Shown here: one piece after another, positions 19,056 to 27,689 of the stretch
How positions within the stretch are numbered: the stretch's first letter is position 1
Layout of the letters: every line of letters starts with the position of its first letter
Assembly: GCA_017694515.1 (NCBI GenBank)
Contig: JADIMV010000022.1
Coordinates: 1 to 32,566 of the forward strand
Origin: Candidatus Aphodosoma intestinipullorum
GTDB taxonomy: Bacteria; Bacteroidota; Bacteroidia; Bacteroidales; Paludibacteraceae
Length of the DNA stretch: 32,566 bases
Direction of reading: 5' to 3'
Program-made: the position numbers and the translations under genes
The notes under the pieces: generated by a model
The model's input: the letters and a program-made list of their open reading frames with translations, nothing else
Database searches by the model: none
Told to the model about the DNA's origin: nothing

Positions 19056-19084
19056 GTGGCTGCGCCCGATTAGGGTGAGGCCAC
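19056..19084 (+). terminator. Weak hairpin between the two lipoprotein genes
   Basis: gtggctgcgccc (19056-19067) and gggtgaggccac (19073-19084) pair imperfectly around gatta, with a short T-containing stretch after (cttattgttt). It could be a weak terminator or attenuator, or an mRNA-stabilising hairpin. Confidence 0.3.
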
Positions 19085-19122
19085 ACCTTATTGTTTAATT
19101 ATTAATAATCAAAAGAGAGAAG

Positions 19123-20142
19123 ATGACAAAGAAATTGTTGAAATGGCCACTTGTTTTGATGGCGGCAATCGCAGTGATGTTTACTGCGTGTGAACCTAAA
19201 CCGGAACCAGACCCGGATCCAGATCCAGATCCGCAGCCCGGTGAGAGTACCTGTCAGGTTATCGCACAGTATGAAGGTACGTATGAGTACGGAGAACTGT
19301 TTGTATTCGCTTTTATAGACAATACGCTTGAGACTGAAGGCTCGCAGATAGTGGGCGGCAACGGCAACTATGCGGAGGTTTATTTCTTTTCTGACAAAGT
19401 AGATTTGCCTGACGGTTATCCAACAGACGGTACGTATGAGGTGAATGACTCATGGACTCCAGGTACTGTTATACCTGGCGCGGGACAAGAGTATTCTTTT
19501 GTAGGTGTCATCGAAGGCGGTAAGATGGTTAATGATCCAAATATCACCGGCGGTAAGATGGATATAAAGCGTGAAGGTTCTCTAATTACAATCACCTGTA
19601 ATTTCACAGATGAAGAAGGAGGAGAATATGAGTTTAAGTACAGTGGAGAGCTTGAGGTGGAAGTTGTGCCTTATTCGCTCGAACAGGAGAACCAGCCCGG
19701 GTTTATTGGTGTGTTTAATGAAGCTAATATCGAAGAGGAGAACGGCATCGCTTATCTGTCAATGACGGACGGGGCGTTTTCAACTGTAGAGATAGCCTTT
19801 GTGCCACGCGGAGGAGTATATGAGGGGACATATAGTTTCGATTTCTCAATGAGCGAAGGTACGGTGGTGGCAAGTCCCGGAGCGCAGCAGGATGCAAATG
19901 GCAATACTTATTTATATCCATCGTATGCGCAATTCCAAAGCAGTATGATTTATTTCATTATGGACGGTACGCTGACGGTGAGTGCGGAGAGGATAGATCT
20001 CGAGTGTACATCGTTCAGAGGTGCACAGGTTGATGGACATTTTGTCGGCCAATACACAACGGGACAATCTGTCAGTGCTCCCGAGAGGGTTATTTCGGTA
20101 AGAGAAAATATGCCGGACAGAATTGTTGCAAGAGGTAAGTGA
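19123..20142 (+). CDS. Predicted surface lipoprotein, paralogue of 17906-19045
   Basis: This 339-aa protein has a lipobox ending FTAC with Cys23, then CEPKPEPDPDPDPDPQPGE, an acidic Pro-rich spacer like that of the upstream gene. Two beta-rich domains follow (about residues 45-175 and 180-310), with motifs matching the neighbour: PTDGTYEVND and GTVIPGAG in the first, GVYEGTYSFDFSMSEGT and DGTLTVSAERIDLECTSF in the second (neighbour: SPVGTYTINDTKGDWT and SGTVEVTETGITIDFVSY). It therefore arose by duplication of a gene that already had a duplicated domain. It is the last gene of the cluster and is followed by a clear hairpin. Family and function are not recognised. Confidence 0.75.
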   Translation: MTKKLLKWPLVLMAAIAVMFTACEPKPEPDPDPDPDPQPGESTCQVIAQYEGTYEYGELFVFAFIDNTLETEGSQIVGGNGNYAEVYFFSDKVDLPDGYPTDGTYEVNDSWTPGTVIPGAGQEYSFVGVIEGGKMVNDPNITGGKMDIKREGSLITITCNFTDEEGGEYEFKYSGELEVEVVPYSLEQENQPGFIGVFNEANIEEENGIAYLSMTDGAFSTVEIAFVPRGGVYEGTYSFDFSMSEGTVVASPGAQQDANGNTYLYPSYAQFQSSMIYFIMDGTLTVSAERIDLECTSFRGAQVDGHFVGQYTTGQSVSAPERVISVRENMPDRIVARGK

Positions 20143-20171
20143 TGGGGCGTTAATAGTTAATGTTAATTGGA

Positions 20172-20207
20172 CAATCCCCGTTATGACATTGGTCATAACG
20201 GGGATTG
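20172..20207 (+). terminator. Hairpin terminator ending the surface cluster
   Basis: caatccccgttatgac (20172-20187) and gtcataacggggattg (20192-20207) form a perfect 16-bp stem with a 4-nt loop, 30 bp after the last lipoprotein stop. No strong T-tract follows on the plus strand (atgtatataaag), so efficiency is uncertain. Confidence 0.65.
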
Positions 20208-20397
20208 ATGTATATAAAGAGCAAATATCCGATTAATAAGATTACCGGATGTCAAGAATATCGACCTATGAGTGCGAGAGCAAAGACAAATTTGCTAAAG
20301 AGCTTATACCAATAATTTTTCTGATTGATATAATTTGAGGAACACTGATGGTGAGTTACAGGAGTTATAGCCTTCATTGGCTGTTGCTTATATAATA

Positions 20398-20440
20398 AAG
20401 ACATCCACGGAATATTACAATATTTTCCGTGGACGTCTTT
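20398..20440 (-). terminator. Intrinsic terminator of the hydrogenase operon
   Basis: On the minus strand aaagacgtccacggaaaat pairs with atattccgtggatgtctt (mostly paired, few mismatches) around a short loop and runs into tttattatata. It lies 20 bp beyond the hydC stop codon. Together with the hairpin at 20172 it insulates the two convergent operons. Confidence 0.75.
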
Positions 20441-20459
20441 ACATTCTTGAAAACTCTGG

Positions 20460-20936
20460 TTATTCGAGTTCTTCGAGTATCTTTTTGATGTCGGCGGCTT
20501 GCAGGCGGCCGTAGACTTTCTCTCCAATCATGACTACGGGCGCGAGGCCGCACGCACCGACGCAGCGCAGACAGTCGAGAGAGAATTTGCCGTCGGGCGT
20601 GGTCTCGCCGACATCTATGCCGAGCTGCCGCTTGAACTCGTCGAGCAGTTTCTCCGACCCGCGCACATAGCAGGCCGTGCCCATACAGACCGAAATGGGA
20701 TGCTTCCCTTTCGGGGTCATGGTGAAGAAGGTATAGAAGGTCACCACGCCGTAGACTTTCGATACGGGTATGTCGAGCTTGCGCGCTATGATGCGCTGCA
20801 TCTCTTCGGGCAGGTAGCCCTGAAGATGCTGTGCCTCGTGGAGTATGTTGATGAGTTCGCCGGGGTCGTTGCCGTGTTTGTCGCATATCGCCTCAACCTG
20901 TTCGGCTATGTCACATGCTAATTTTATGTCTGGCAT
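20460..20936 (-). CDS. hydC: NADH-dependent [FeFe] hydrogenase subunit HydC (NuoE-like [2Fe-2S] protein)
   Basis: This 158-aa NuoE/HydC-type thioredoxin-fold subunit carries one [2Fe-2S] cluster. The ligands are visible as C84-x4-C89 (CMGTAC) and C125-x3-C129 (CVGAC). The preceding segment LPEEMQRIIARKLDIPVSKVYGVVTFYTFF is diagnostic of the family, as is the usual length of about 160 aa. It passes electrons within the cytoplasmic HydABC complex, close to the flavin subunit HydB. It lies 18 bp after hydA and is the last gene of a B-A-C operon followed by a terminator. It could also be labelled NuoE, but no other complex I genes are nearby and the partner is an [FeFe] hydrogenase. Confidence 0.93.
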   Translation of the reverse strand: MPDIKLACDIAEQVEAICDKHGNDPGELINILHEAQHLQGYLPEEMQRIIARKLDIPVSKVYGVVTFYTFFTMTPKGKHPISVCMGTACYVRGSEKLLDEFKRQLGIDVGETTPDGKFSLDCLRCVGACGLAPVVMIGEKVYGRLQAADIKKILEELE

Positions 20937-20954
20937 AATCTTTCCGTGTTTTTG

Positions 20955-22721
20955 TTAGTTGACAGATTTGTTGAAATAGTGAGTATGGAGCAGGGCGTGC
21001 GCCTTTTCGCTCATGGGCTTGCCGAGATACTCTTCGTAGAGTTGCTGTATGAAGGGATTCTCGTGCGATTTGCGGAGCGGTTTGGCTGCATCCTCGGCAT
21101 AGAGGGCGCGTGTGCGTGCCTGGAGTATTTCCGCGTTGCCGTGATGCATGGGCTGGCCGCCGCCGCCGATGCACCCGCCGGGGCAGGCCATTATCTCTAT
21201 GACGTGGTATTCGTTTTTCCCTTCGCGTATCTCGTTGAGCAGACAGCGTGCGTTTCCGAGTCCGTGGGCTATGCCTACTTTCAACTCGAACCCGTTCAGG
21301 TCTATCGATGCGCGGCGCACGCCTTCTGTCCCGCGCACGCTTTCAAACTCTACGTGCTCGAGTTTCTTGCCAGTGTAAATCTCATATACAGAGCGCAGAG
21401 CTGCTTCCATCACGCCGCCTGACGTTCCGAAAATCACGCCTGCGCCGGTGGATGCTCCGAGAGGGTTGTCAAACTCGCTGTCCGGCACAAGCCGGAAGCC
21501 TATGTTCGCACGCTTGATGAGCCGCGCCAGTTCGCGTGTGGAGAGCGAGTAGTCCACATCGGGGTTACCCCCGGTCTTGAACTCGTCGCGGTCGCACTCG
21601 TATTTCTTGGCCAGGCAGGGCATAATTGACACGACGACGAGGTTCTCGCGCGGTATACCCATCTTCTCCGCCCAATATGTTTTGGCTATAGAGCCGAACA
21701 TCTGTTGCGGCGAACGTGCTGTGGAGGGTATGTCGAGCATATCAGGGAACTGGTGCTCGAAGAAGTTGACCCAAGCCGGGCAGCAGGATGTGAGGATAGG
21801 CAGACGCACAGACTTGTCGCCGTCAAGGTAACGCGAGAGGCGGTTGAGTATCTCTGTGCCTTCCTCCATGATGGTGAGGTCGGCGGCGAAGTCGGTGTCG
21901 AACACATAGTCGAAGCCGAGTTCACGGAGTGCGTAGACCATCTTGCCCGTGACCAGAGAGCCTGCGGGCATGCCGAATTCCTCGCCGAGCGCGGCGCGGA
22001 CTGCCGGGGCTGTCTGTACGATGACTGTCTTTTCAGGGTTGCTGAGGTCTTCGAGCAGGCGGTTTGTGTGGTCGCGTTCGGTCAATGCTCCTGTCGGGCA
22101 GACGGCCACGCACTGTCCGCAGTAGGTGCATTCGCTCTGCACCATCATCTTGTCGAAGGCCGGGGCTATTGTAGTGTTGAAGCCGCGCCGTATCGCGCCG
22201 AGTGCGCCGACGGTCTGCACATCGTTGCAGACGCTTTCGCAGCGGCGGCAGAAGATACATTTGTCCATGTTGCGGACGATGGAGGCCGTCACTTCGCGTT
22301 TGCGCAGGGAGAGTTCACCGCCGTTGAACGGCATCTCCCTGATGTTGAAGCGAAGGGCGAGGCGCTGGAGCTCACAGTCGCTTGATTTGGGGCATGTGAG
22401 GCAGTCGTTCGGGTGGTCGGAGAGTATCAGCTCCGCTACTATTTTACGTGCGTTCATTACGCGCAAAGTACTGGTGCTGACTACCATGCCCTCGGTGCAT
22501 TTCGTGGCGCAGGCCGGGGCGAGATTGCGCCTCCCCTCTATCTCTACCACGCAGATGCGGCAAGACGCGGGCTTGTTCTTTATGCATGTGCCTTTGAGGT
22601 CTATGTGGCACAGAGTGGGTATGTTTATGCCTATGATGCGTGCCGCTTCGAGAACGGTAGTACCCTCAGGTACGGTGATTTCGTGGCGGTCTATCTTGAG
22701 GCTTACTTTTTTCTCTTCCAT
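20955..22721 (-). CDS. hydA: [FeFe] hydrogenase catalytic subunit HydA (trimeric, group A3 type)
   Basis: This 588-aa cytoplasmic protein reversibly reduces protons to H2. In domain order: an N-terminal plant-type [2Fe-2S] region (C38, C54, C57, C71, with an extra C46), a His-Cys3 [4Fe-4S] motif (H103, C107, C110, C116), and two ferredoxin [4Fe-4S] sites (C155/158/161/165 and C198/201/204/208). The H-cluster domain carries all three signatures: TSCCPAW at about 311, MPCLAKKYE at about 367 and MACPGGCIGGGGQP at about 511, followed by the small-subunit-like helical tail. All ligands are present, so the enzyme should be active if matured; hydE, hydF and hydG are not in this window. With HydB and HydC it can couple NADH and reduced ferredoxin to H2 production (electron confurcation) or the reverse. 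It starts 13 bp after hydB. Confidence 0.95.
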   Translation of the reverse strand: MEEKKVSLKIDRHEITVPEGTTVLEAARIIGINIPTLCHIDLKGTCIKNKPASCRICVVEIEGRRNLAPACATKCTEGMVVSTSTLRVMNARKIVAELILSDHPNDCLTCPKSSDCELQRLALRFNIREMPFNGGELSLRKREVTASIVRNMDKCIFCRRCESVCNDVQTVGALGAIRRGFNTTIAPAFDKMMVQSECTYCGQCVAVCPTGALTERDHTNRLLEDLSNPEKTVIVQTAPAVRAALGEEFGMPAGSLVTGKMVYALRELGFDYVFDTDFAADLTIMEEGTEILNRLSRYLDGDKSVRLPILTSCCPAWVNFFEHQFPDMLDIPSTARSPQQMFGSIAKTYWAEKMGIPRENLVVVSIMPCLAKKYECDRDEFKTGGNPDVDYSLSTRELARLIKRANIGFRLVPDSEFDNPLGASTGAGVIFGTSGGVMEAALRSVYEIYTGKKLEHVEFESVRGTEGVRRASIDLNGFELKVGIAHGLGNARCLLNEIREGKNEYHVIEIMACPGGCIGGGGQPMHHGNAEILQARTRALYAEDAAKPLRKSHENPFIQQLYEEYLGKPMSEKAHALLHTHYFNKSVN

Positions 22722-22734
22722 GTTTACTCAGTTT

Positions 22735-24642
22735 TTAACAGATGACTATAGCATTGAACTTACAGCGCGATACGCACATGCCGCAGCGTATGCATTTCTC
22801 CGGCATGATGATGTGCGGTTTGCGTGTCGAGCCGATGATGGCATCGGCGGGACAATGCTTGGCGCAGGCGTTGCAGCCTATGCAGTTCACAGGGTTTATG
22901 GCGTATGTGAGCAGTGCCTTGCACTTCTTGGCCGGGCAGACTTTCTTCTTCACGTGGGCGAGATACTCGTCGTAGAAGTTGTCGAGAGTCGACAGCACCG
23001 GATTAGGCGATGTCTGTCCGAGTCCGCAGAGTGCTGTGTCCTTGATGACCTGGCCGAGAGTCTTGAGTGTACGCAAATCCTCCTCAGTGCCTTTCCCTTC
23101 GGTTATCTTGTTGAGTATCTCCAGCATACGCTTGTTGCCTATGCGGCATGGTGTACATTTGCCGCAGGATTCCTCGACAGTGAAGTCGAGGTAGAAACGC
23201 GCCACGGAGACCATGCAGTCGTCCTCGTCCATGACAATCATACCGCCGGAGCCCATCATGGAGCCTGCGGCCAGCAGGTTGTCGAAGTCAATCGGTGTGT
23301 CGAGGTGCTTTTCGGTCAGGCAGCCGCCGGAGGGGCCACCGGTCTGAACGGCCTTGAATTTCTTACCGCCCTTGATGCCGCCGCCAATCTCGTAGATGAC
23401 CTCACGGAGTGTAGTGCCCATCGGGACTTCTATGAGACCGACATTGTTTATCTTACCCGCGAGGGCGAAGACCTTAGTGCCGGGCGACTTTTCTGTGCCG
23501 ATAGTGCGGAACCACGCCGCGCCGCGGTCGAGTATGATGGGTATGTTGGCGAGGGTCTCCACGTTGTTCACATTTGTCGGCTTGCCCTGATATCCCTGTT
23601 CTGCGGGGAAGGGGGGCTTGAGTGTAGGCTCACCGCGCTTGCCCTCCATTGAGTGTATGAGTGCGGTCTCCTCACCGCAGACGAATGCGCCTGCGCCGTA
23701 GCGTATCTCGATGTCGAAAGAGAAGTCGCTGCCGAGTATGTTCTTGCCAAGCAGGCCGTATGCGCGGGACTGCTCTATGGCCACTTTCAGGCGGTGTATC
23801 GCGAGGGGGTATTCGGCGCGGATGTAAACGAGACCTTTCGATGCGCCGATGGCGTAACCGCAGATGGTCATTGCCTCGATTACGGAGTGGGGGTCGCCCT
23901 CCATGATGGAACGGTCCATGAATGCGCCGGGATCTCCCTCGTCGGCGTTGCAGACCACGTATTTCCGGTCGGCTTTCTGCTTAGCCGTGAGTTCCCATTT
24001 TACTCCCGTGGGGAATCCGCCGCCTCCACGTCCGCGCAGCCCGGATTTCTTTATCTCGTCAATCACGTCGGCGGGCTTCTTTTCCGTGAGGCAAGTGGCG
24101 AGCGGGAAATAGCCGTTGCGCGCTATGTACTCGTCGATGTTTTCCGGGTCGATGAAGCCGCAGTTGCGCAACGCGATACGCATCTGCTTGCGGTAGAAGT
24201 CCATGTGCTTGGAGTCGCTGATGGACTTGTCGGTCTTCGGGTCGGTGTAGAGCAGCCTGTCGATACGCTTGCCGCCGATGATGTGCTGGCGCACAATCTC
24301 TTCCGCGTCCTTCGGCTCTACCTGAGTGTAGAATGTGTTGTCTGGGATGATTTTCACTATCGGACCTTTTTCGCAGAAGCCGAAACAGCCGGTGGTTATG
24401 ACCTCCACTTTATCGGCTATGCCGTTTTCTTCGATGGCCTTTTTCAGGTTGTCCACGATGTCGTGGCTGGCCGATGCCTTACAGCCAGTGCCGCCGCAGA
24501 CAAGTACCTGTAAACTTGGTGTGCCGAGTGCGAGCCCGCAGCTTGCCTCGGTCGTGCGCTTGTTGCTCTCTTCCCTTATCTGGAGGTCTGCCTGCGCACT
24601 CTTCCTGATTTGTTCAAGGTCTTGAATAGACAATGTTTTCAT
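22735..24642 (-). CDS. hydB: [FeFe] hydrogenase flavin subunit HydB (NuoF-like NADH-binding)
   Basis: This 635-aa subunit binds FMN and NAD(H) and several Fe-S clusters in the cytoplasmic hydrogenase. A thioredoxin-like [2Fe-2S] domain comes first (C49, C54, C86, C90). The NuoF core follows, with GLRGRGGGGFPTG at 201-213 and NADEGDPGAFMDR for FMN/NADH binding. Next are the SLBB region and the N3-type [4Fe-4S] site (ESCGKCTPC, C493/496/499, plus C539 in ALCGLGQ). Two C-terminal ferredoxin clusters end the protein (C587/590/593/597 and C617/620/623/627). This fusion of a NuoE-like domain, NuoF and 2x[4Fe-4S] is typical of HydB of trimeric hydrogenases rather than complex I NuoF. It is the first gene of the operon, with a candidate promoter about 300 bp upstream. 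Confidence 0.95.
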   Translation of the reverse strand: MKTLSIQDLEQIRKSAQADLQIREESNKRTTEASCGLALGTPSLQVLVCGGTGCKASASHDIVDNLKKAIEENGIADKVEVITTGCFGFCEKGPIVKIIPDNTFYTQVEPKDAEEIVRQHIIGGKRIDRLLYTDPKTDKSISDSKHMDFYRKQMRIALRNCGFIDPENIDEYIARNGYFPLATCLTEKKPADVIDEIKKSGLRGRGGGGFPTGVKWELTAKQKADRKYVVCNADEGDPGAFMDRSIMEGDPHSVIEAMTICGYAIGASKGLVYIRAEYPLAIHRLKVAIEQSRAYGLLGKNILGSDFSFDIEIRYGAGAFVCGEETALIHSMEGKRGEPTLKPPFPAEQGYQGKPTNVNNVETLANIPIILDRGAAWFRTIGTEKSPGTKVFALAGKINNVGLIEVPMGTTLREVIYEIGGGIKGGKKFKAVQTGGPSGGCLTEKHLDTPIDFDNLLAAGSMMGSGGMIVMDEDDCMVSVARFYLDFTVEESCGKCTPCRIGNKRMLEILNKITEGKGTEEDLRTLKTLGQVIKDTALCGLGQTSPNPVLSTLDNFYDEYLAHVKKKVCPAKKCKALLTYAINPVNCIGCNACAKHCPADAIIGSTRKPHIIMPEKCIRCGMCVSRCKFNAIVIC

Positions 24643-25267
24643 ATTATTAGATTTGCGTTTCTTGTTTTGCCGTCACCCGCAGTCCCGGCCTCTGTTTTGG
24701 GGATGAATGCTGCCCCAAAGATATGGCCGGAACGGCTTGTCCCGGTTAGGATTATGCCTGACATCGAACCTGTGCATCACCACTTTCGGGTATCTGTCAA
24801 TGCCGACAAAAGCACCTTTTTTGAGGACTGGCGGCGCGGCCTTGTTTTTATTCTGTCTGCGCTTTGTTCAATAGAGTACTGATGTACAGACTGTTGGCTA
24901 TTTGTGCCGTCTCTGCTGTGGCGCAATACGGTCTGATTTCAGGCAGGTCAAAGGTAGTCATAATATCTCGGTACTAAAATATCCAGGACATGGAGGAGCA
25001 TACGTTTTGGGACATAAATCAGACGATTGTGTCATGCGGGCCTGCCGTGGATGAGAGGGACGGACGGAGCGGCCGTGATAATCCTTTCTGTGACGGGTGT
25101 ATGGGATTATATATTGTAAGTCGAGCGGTGCATTTCGGTTGATATATGTAAGCAACGGTGTGACTGGGGGCGGGTGTGGAGTGTAAGTATTGCTATAATA
25201 TTTGTTTGTTGTATTTATATCTTCTTTGCTGTTTGCGAGCATAATAATAGGTGTGCTGGTATGAAAA
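24643..25267. other. Spacer between hydB and gap
   Basis: About 625 bp without a supported gene. It holds the candidate hydB promoter at 24949-24979 and a second, weaker -7-like box, TATCTTTG, on the minus strand at 24716-24723 with no matching -33. I see no RNA gene or repeat. ORFs crossing it have no recognisable protein character. Confidence 0.5.
24949..24979 (-). promoter_or_regulatory. hydB: Candidate Bacteroidetes-type promoter of the hyd operon
   Basis: On the minus strand TACCTTTG (24949-24956) matches TAnnTTTG, and a TTTT (24976-24979) lies 19 nt upstream in the -33 position. The box context ACTACCTTTG is the same as in the gap promoter. The leader would be about 300 nt, long enough for post-transcriptional control. 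Confidence 0.45.
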
Positions 25268-25308
25268 GGACACCGGTGCTGCCTTCGTTTCGGGCAGCAC
25301 CGGTGTCC
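25268..25308 (-). terminator. Intrinsic terminator of gap
   Basis: ggacaccggtgctgcc (25268-25283) and ggcagcaccggtgtcc (25293-25308) form a perfect 16-bp GC-rich stem with a 9-nt loop. On the minus strand it is followed by ttttcat and lies about 26 bp beyond the gap stop codon. Confidence 0.9.
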
Positions 25309-25334
25309 GGATTTATTAACCGTTTTATGCGTGT

Positions 25335-26345
<1,011 letters not shown>

Positions 26346-26400
26346 TTAGAGGTTAATATATTGGATGTATGAGTGCGGCGGCTTGCACCGTCCGCATGTG

Positions 26401-26430
26401 CAAAGGTAGTCATTTTTTTGTTAGCGTCAA
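26401..26430 (-). promoter_or_regulatory. gap: Bacteroidetes-type promoter of gap
   Basis: On the minus strand TTG (26428-26430) is followed after 19 nt, including an A-tract, by TACCTTTG (26401-26408). It lies about 60 bp upstream of the gap start, giving a short leader of roughly 50 nt. This is the clearest promoter in the window. Confidence 0.7.
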
Positions 26431-26525
26431 GGAAAGAAGGGGAAAAGTTTGGAATGAGGCGGGAGGGGGCTGTGAGGTGGCGCGAGAGTATGAGTCGAGA
26501 GTATGGAGGGCCTTCGGGGAGGCTT

Positions 26526-26561
26526 GGGAGGGGCTTCGGCGAGAGTACGTGTTTTTAACTT
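26526..26561. repeat. Shared intergenic repeat, copy 1
   Basis: cggcgagagtacgtg followed by a T-run and aactt (26537-26561), with ggaggggcttcgg just before, recurs at 32463-32488 with one more T. Both copies lie about 200-250 bp upstream of a minus-strand gene (gap and the outer-membrane protein). Confidence 0.7.
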
Positions 26562-26638
26562 TATTTGTAGGTTGGGATTGGGCGGTTTCGGGGAATGTGG
26601 GTAATTTTATAATGGGGATGTTTTGATGGGGCAGTCGT

Positions 26639-27130
26639 ATGGGGGCTGTCTGCCCCAAGCCCCTGAATTCCTTTCTTTCTACAGCGAAAGAAAGGAATCA
26701 AAGAACGCCGCCGCCAGACTTCGTTCCCACTGAAAAGCGACGCTTGTCGGCTAAAAGTCCTCAACTTGCCCTCCGTTTCACTCCGGGCTTACACCGTGAT
26801 TATCGGCTGCGCCTCGGCATAGTCCAAGATTGGCTTCGGTTCGGTCATTGAAGTGCAACTTCATGACGCTCACCTTGCGCAATCTTTGTCTCTGCCCTCG
26901 GCTTGCACGGTAATTCAGACACACGGACTTTTTTAACGCCGTCTTGGCTACGCCCAAAACGGGCATCGCCTCAGCATAGTCTGAACAAGGTTCGGCTCTG
27001 CATTCGGCTCGCACCGTTTTTCGCTGCTTTTCAGGGTCACATCCGTAATGGCGGAAAAAGAAAGCGGTTGGGACATTTTCTATACCCTCCGTCGCTGCGC
27101 GACACCTCCCCAAGGGGGAGGAGGGGTAAT
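26639..27130. repeat. Composite repeat-rich non-coding segment
   Basis: The segment contains a perfect 13-bp hairpin (attcctttctttc...gaaagaaaggaat, about 26668-26699). It also has two copies of cgcctc(g/a)gcatagtc (26810-26824 and 26967-26981), each followed by a ttcgg-rich tract, and paired cggctt/cggctcgcac segments. At the right end are two adjacent small hairpins (gtcgc-tgc-gcgac at 27091-27103; cctcccc-aa-ggggagg at about 27105-27121). The pattern resembles repeated intergenic DNA common in Bacteroidales genomes (from memory). No intact gene is seen between 26340 and 27206. Confidence 0.55.
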
Positions 27131-27206
27131 GCCTTGGGAGGATGGGGTGAGCTGGGTGTCCGGTTGGAATGTCGGTTGGGGGATAAGGGTTATGAGGGGG
27201 GGGGAG

Positions 27207-27683
27207 TTATCGGAGTGAATGGAAGATTGTGGAGAGGATGGTGCGGTCACGAAGGAGCAGGCGACAACGGCCATGAAGTGTGCTGTCAAAAGGAAGCGGT
27301 GCGGGCGACAGGCTGTCGATGGAGACGGTAACGGTGAGAGGGGACGACGGCAGTACTCCGGTCACAGTGCCGCAGATGGCGGCGTTAGAATTGGTCAAAG
27401 GGGTGTCGGGTTCAAAAGTGAGCCTGACGTTGCCGGACAGGCGTGACGCGATGAGACTGTCAGCCGCGAGGGAGAATGAGGCTTCGTTGTCATGGTATGA
27501 TGTCAATACGGCATCGACAGAGACGCTTTCTGGACAGGGGATTGTCGAGGCCGCGATGAAGAGGGCAACCAAGACGGCTGTGATTATGCCAATGCCGCTG
27601 CGGACGAGTAGTGGAGGCACTTCGCCGATGATGCGCCGCGCCTTTTCGCTGCGCAGCTCTATGTTGTCAGTGTCAGATGCCAT
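27207..27683 (-). CDS. Short HlyD-like inner-membrane adaptor lacking the hairpin region
   Basis: This 158-aa protein begins with IELRSEKARRIIGEVPPLLVR, like the N-terminus of Bacteroidetes HlyD-family exporter adaptors (IELRSEEVQ-EII-x-P-x-x-IR), followed by one transmembrane helix (about 29-48). The second half (about 84-158: SGNVRLTFE, GTVTGVLPSS, LHGRCRLLLRDRTILSTIF) resembles the C-terminal beta-barrel of full-length adaptors (GxxVxI, GxVxxIS, MxGxAxIIxxDxxLLxRIF). The roughly 250 residues that normally lie between, with the lipoyl and coiled-coil hairpin domains, are absent without any frame break. It starts 6 bp after the ABC exporter stop, so it is co-transcribed and probably its partner. 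Domain assignment is from remembered family patterns. Either it is a real minimal adaptor or the product of an in-frame deletion. Confidence 0.6.
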   Translation of the reverse strand: MASDTDNIELRSEKARRIIGEVPPLLVRSGIGIITAVLVALFIAASTIPCPESVSVDAVLTSYHDNEASFSLAADSLIASRLSGNVRLTFEPDTPLTNSNAAICGTVTGVLPSSPLTVTVSIDSLSPAPLPFDSTLHGRCRLLLRDRTILSTIFHSLR

Positions 27684-27689
27684 AGCGTT

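Noticed and set aside
22126..23652. 508-aa plus-strand ORF opposite hydA/hydB
   Set aside because: It is antisense to two certain genes with all cofactor motifs intact. It is a mirror effect of codon bias in GC-rich DNA. The same holds for the long ORFs at 23653-24513, 28485-29324 and 30173-30841.
20460..24642. Partial complex I (nuoEFG) operon
   Set aside because: The middle gene has the full H-cluster motifs TSCCPAW, MPCxxKK and ACPGGC, so it is an [FeFe] hydrogenase, not NuoG.
26369..26658. ORFs on both strands upstream of gap
   Set aside because: They overlap the gap promoter and a dispersed repeat, are of low complexity and have no family resemblance.
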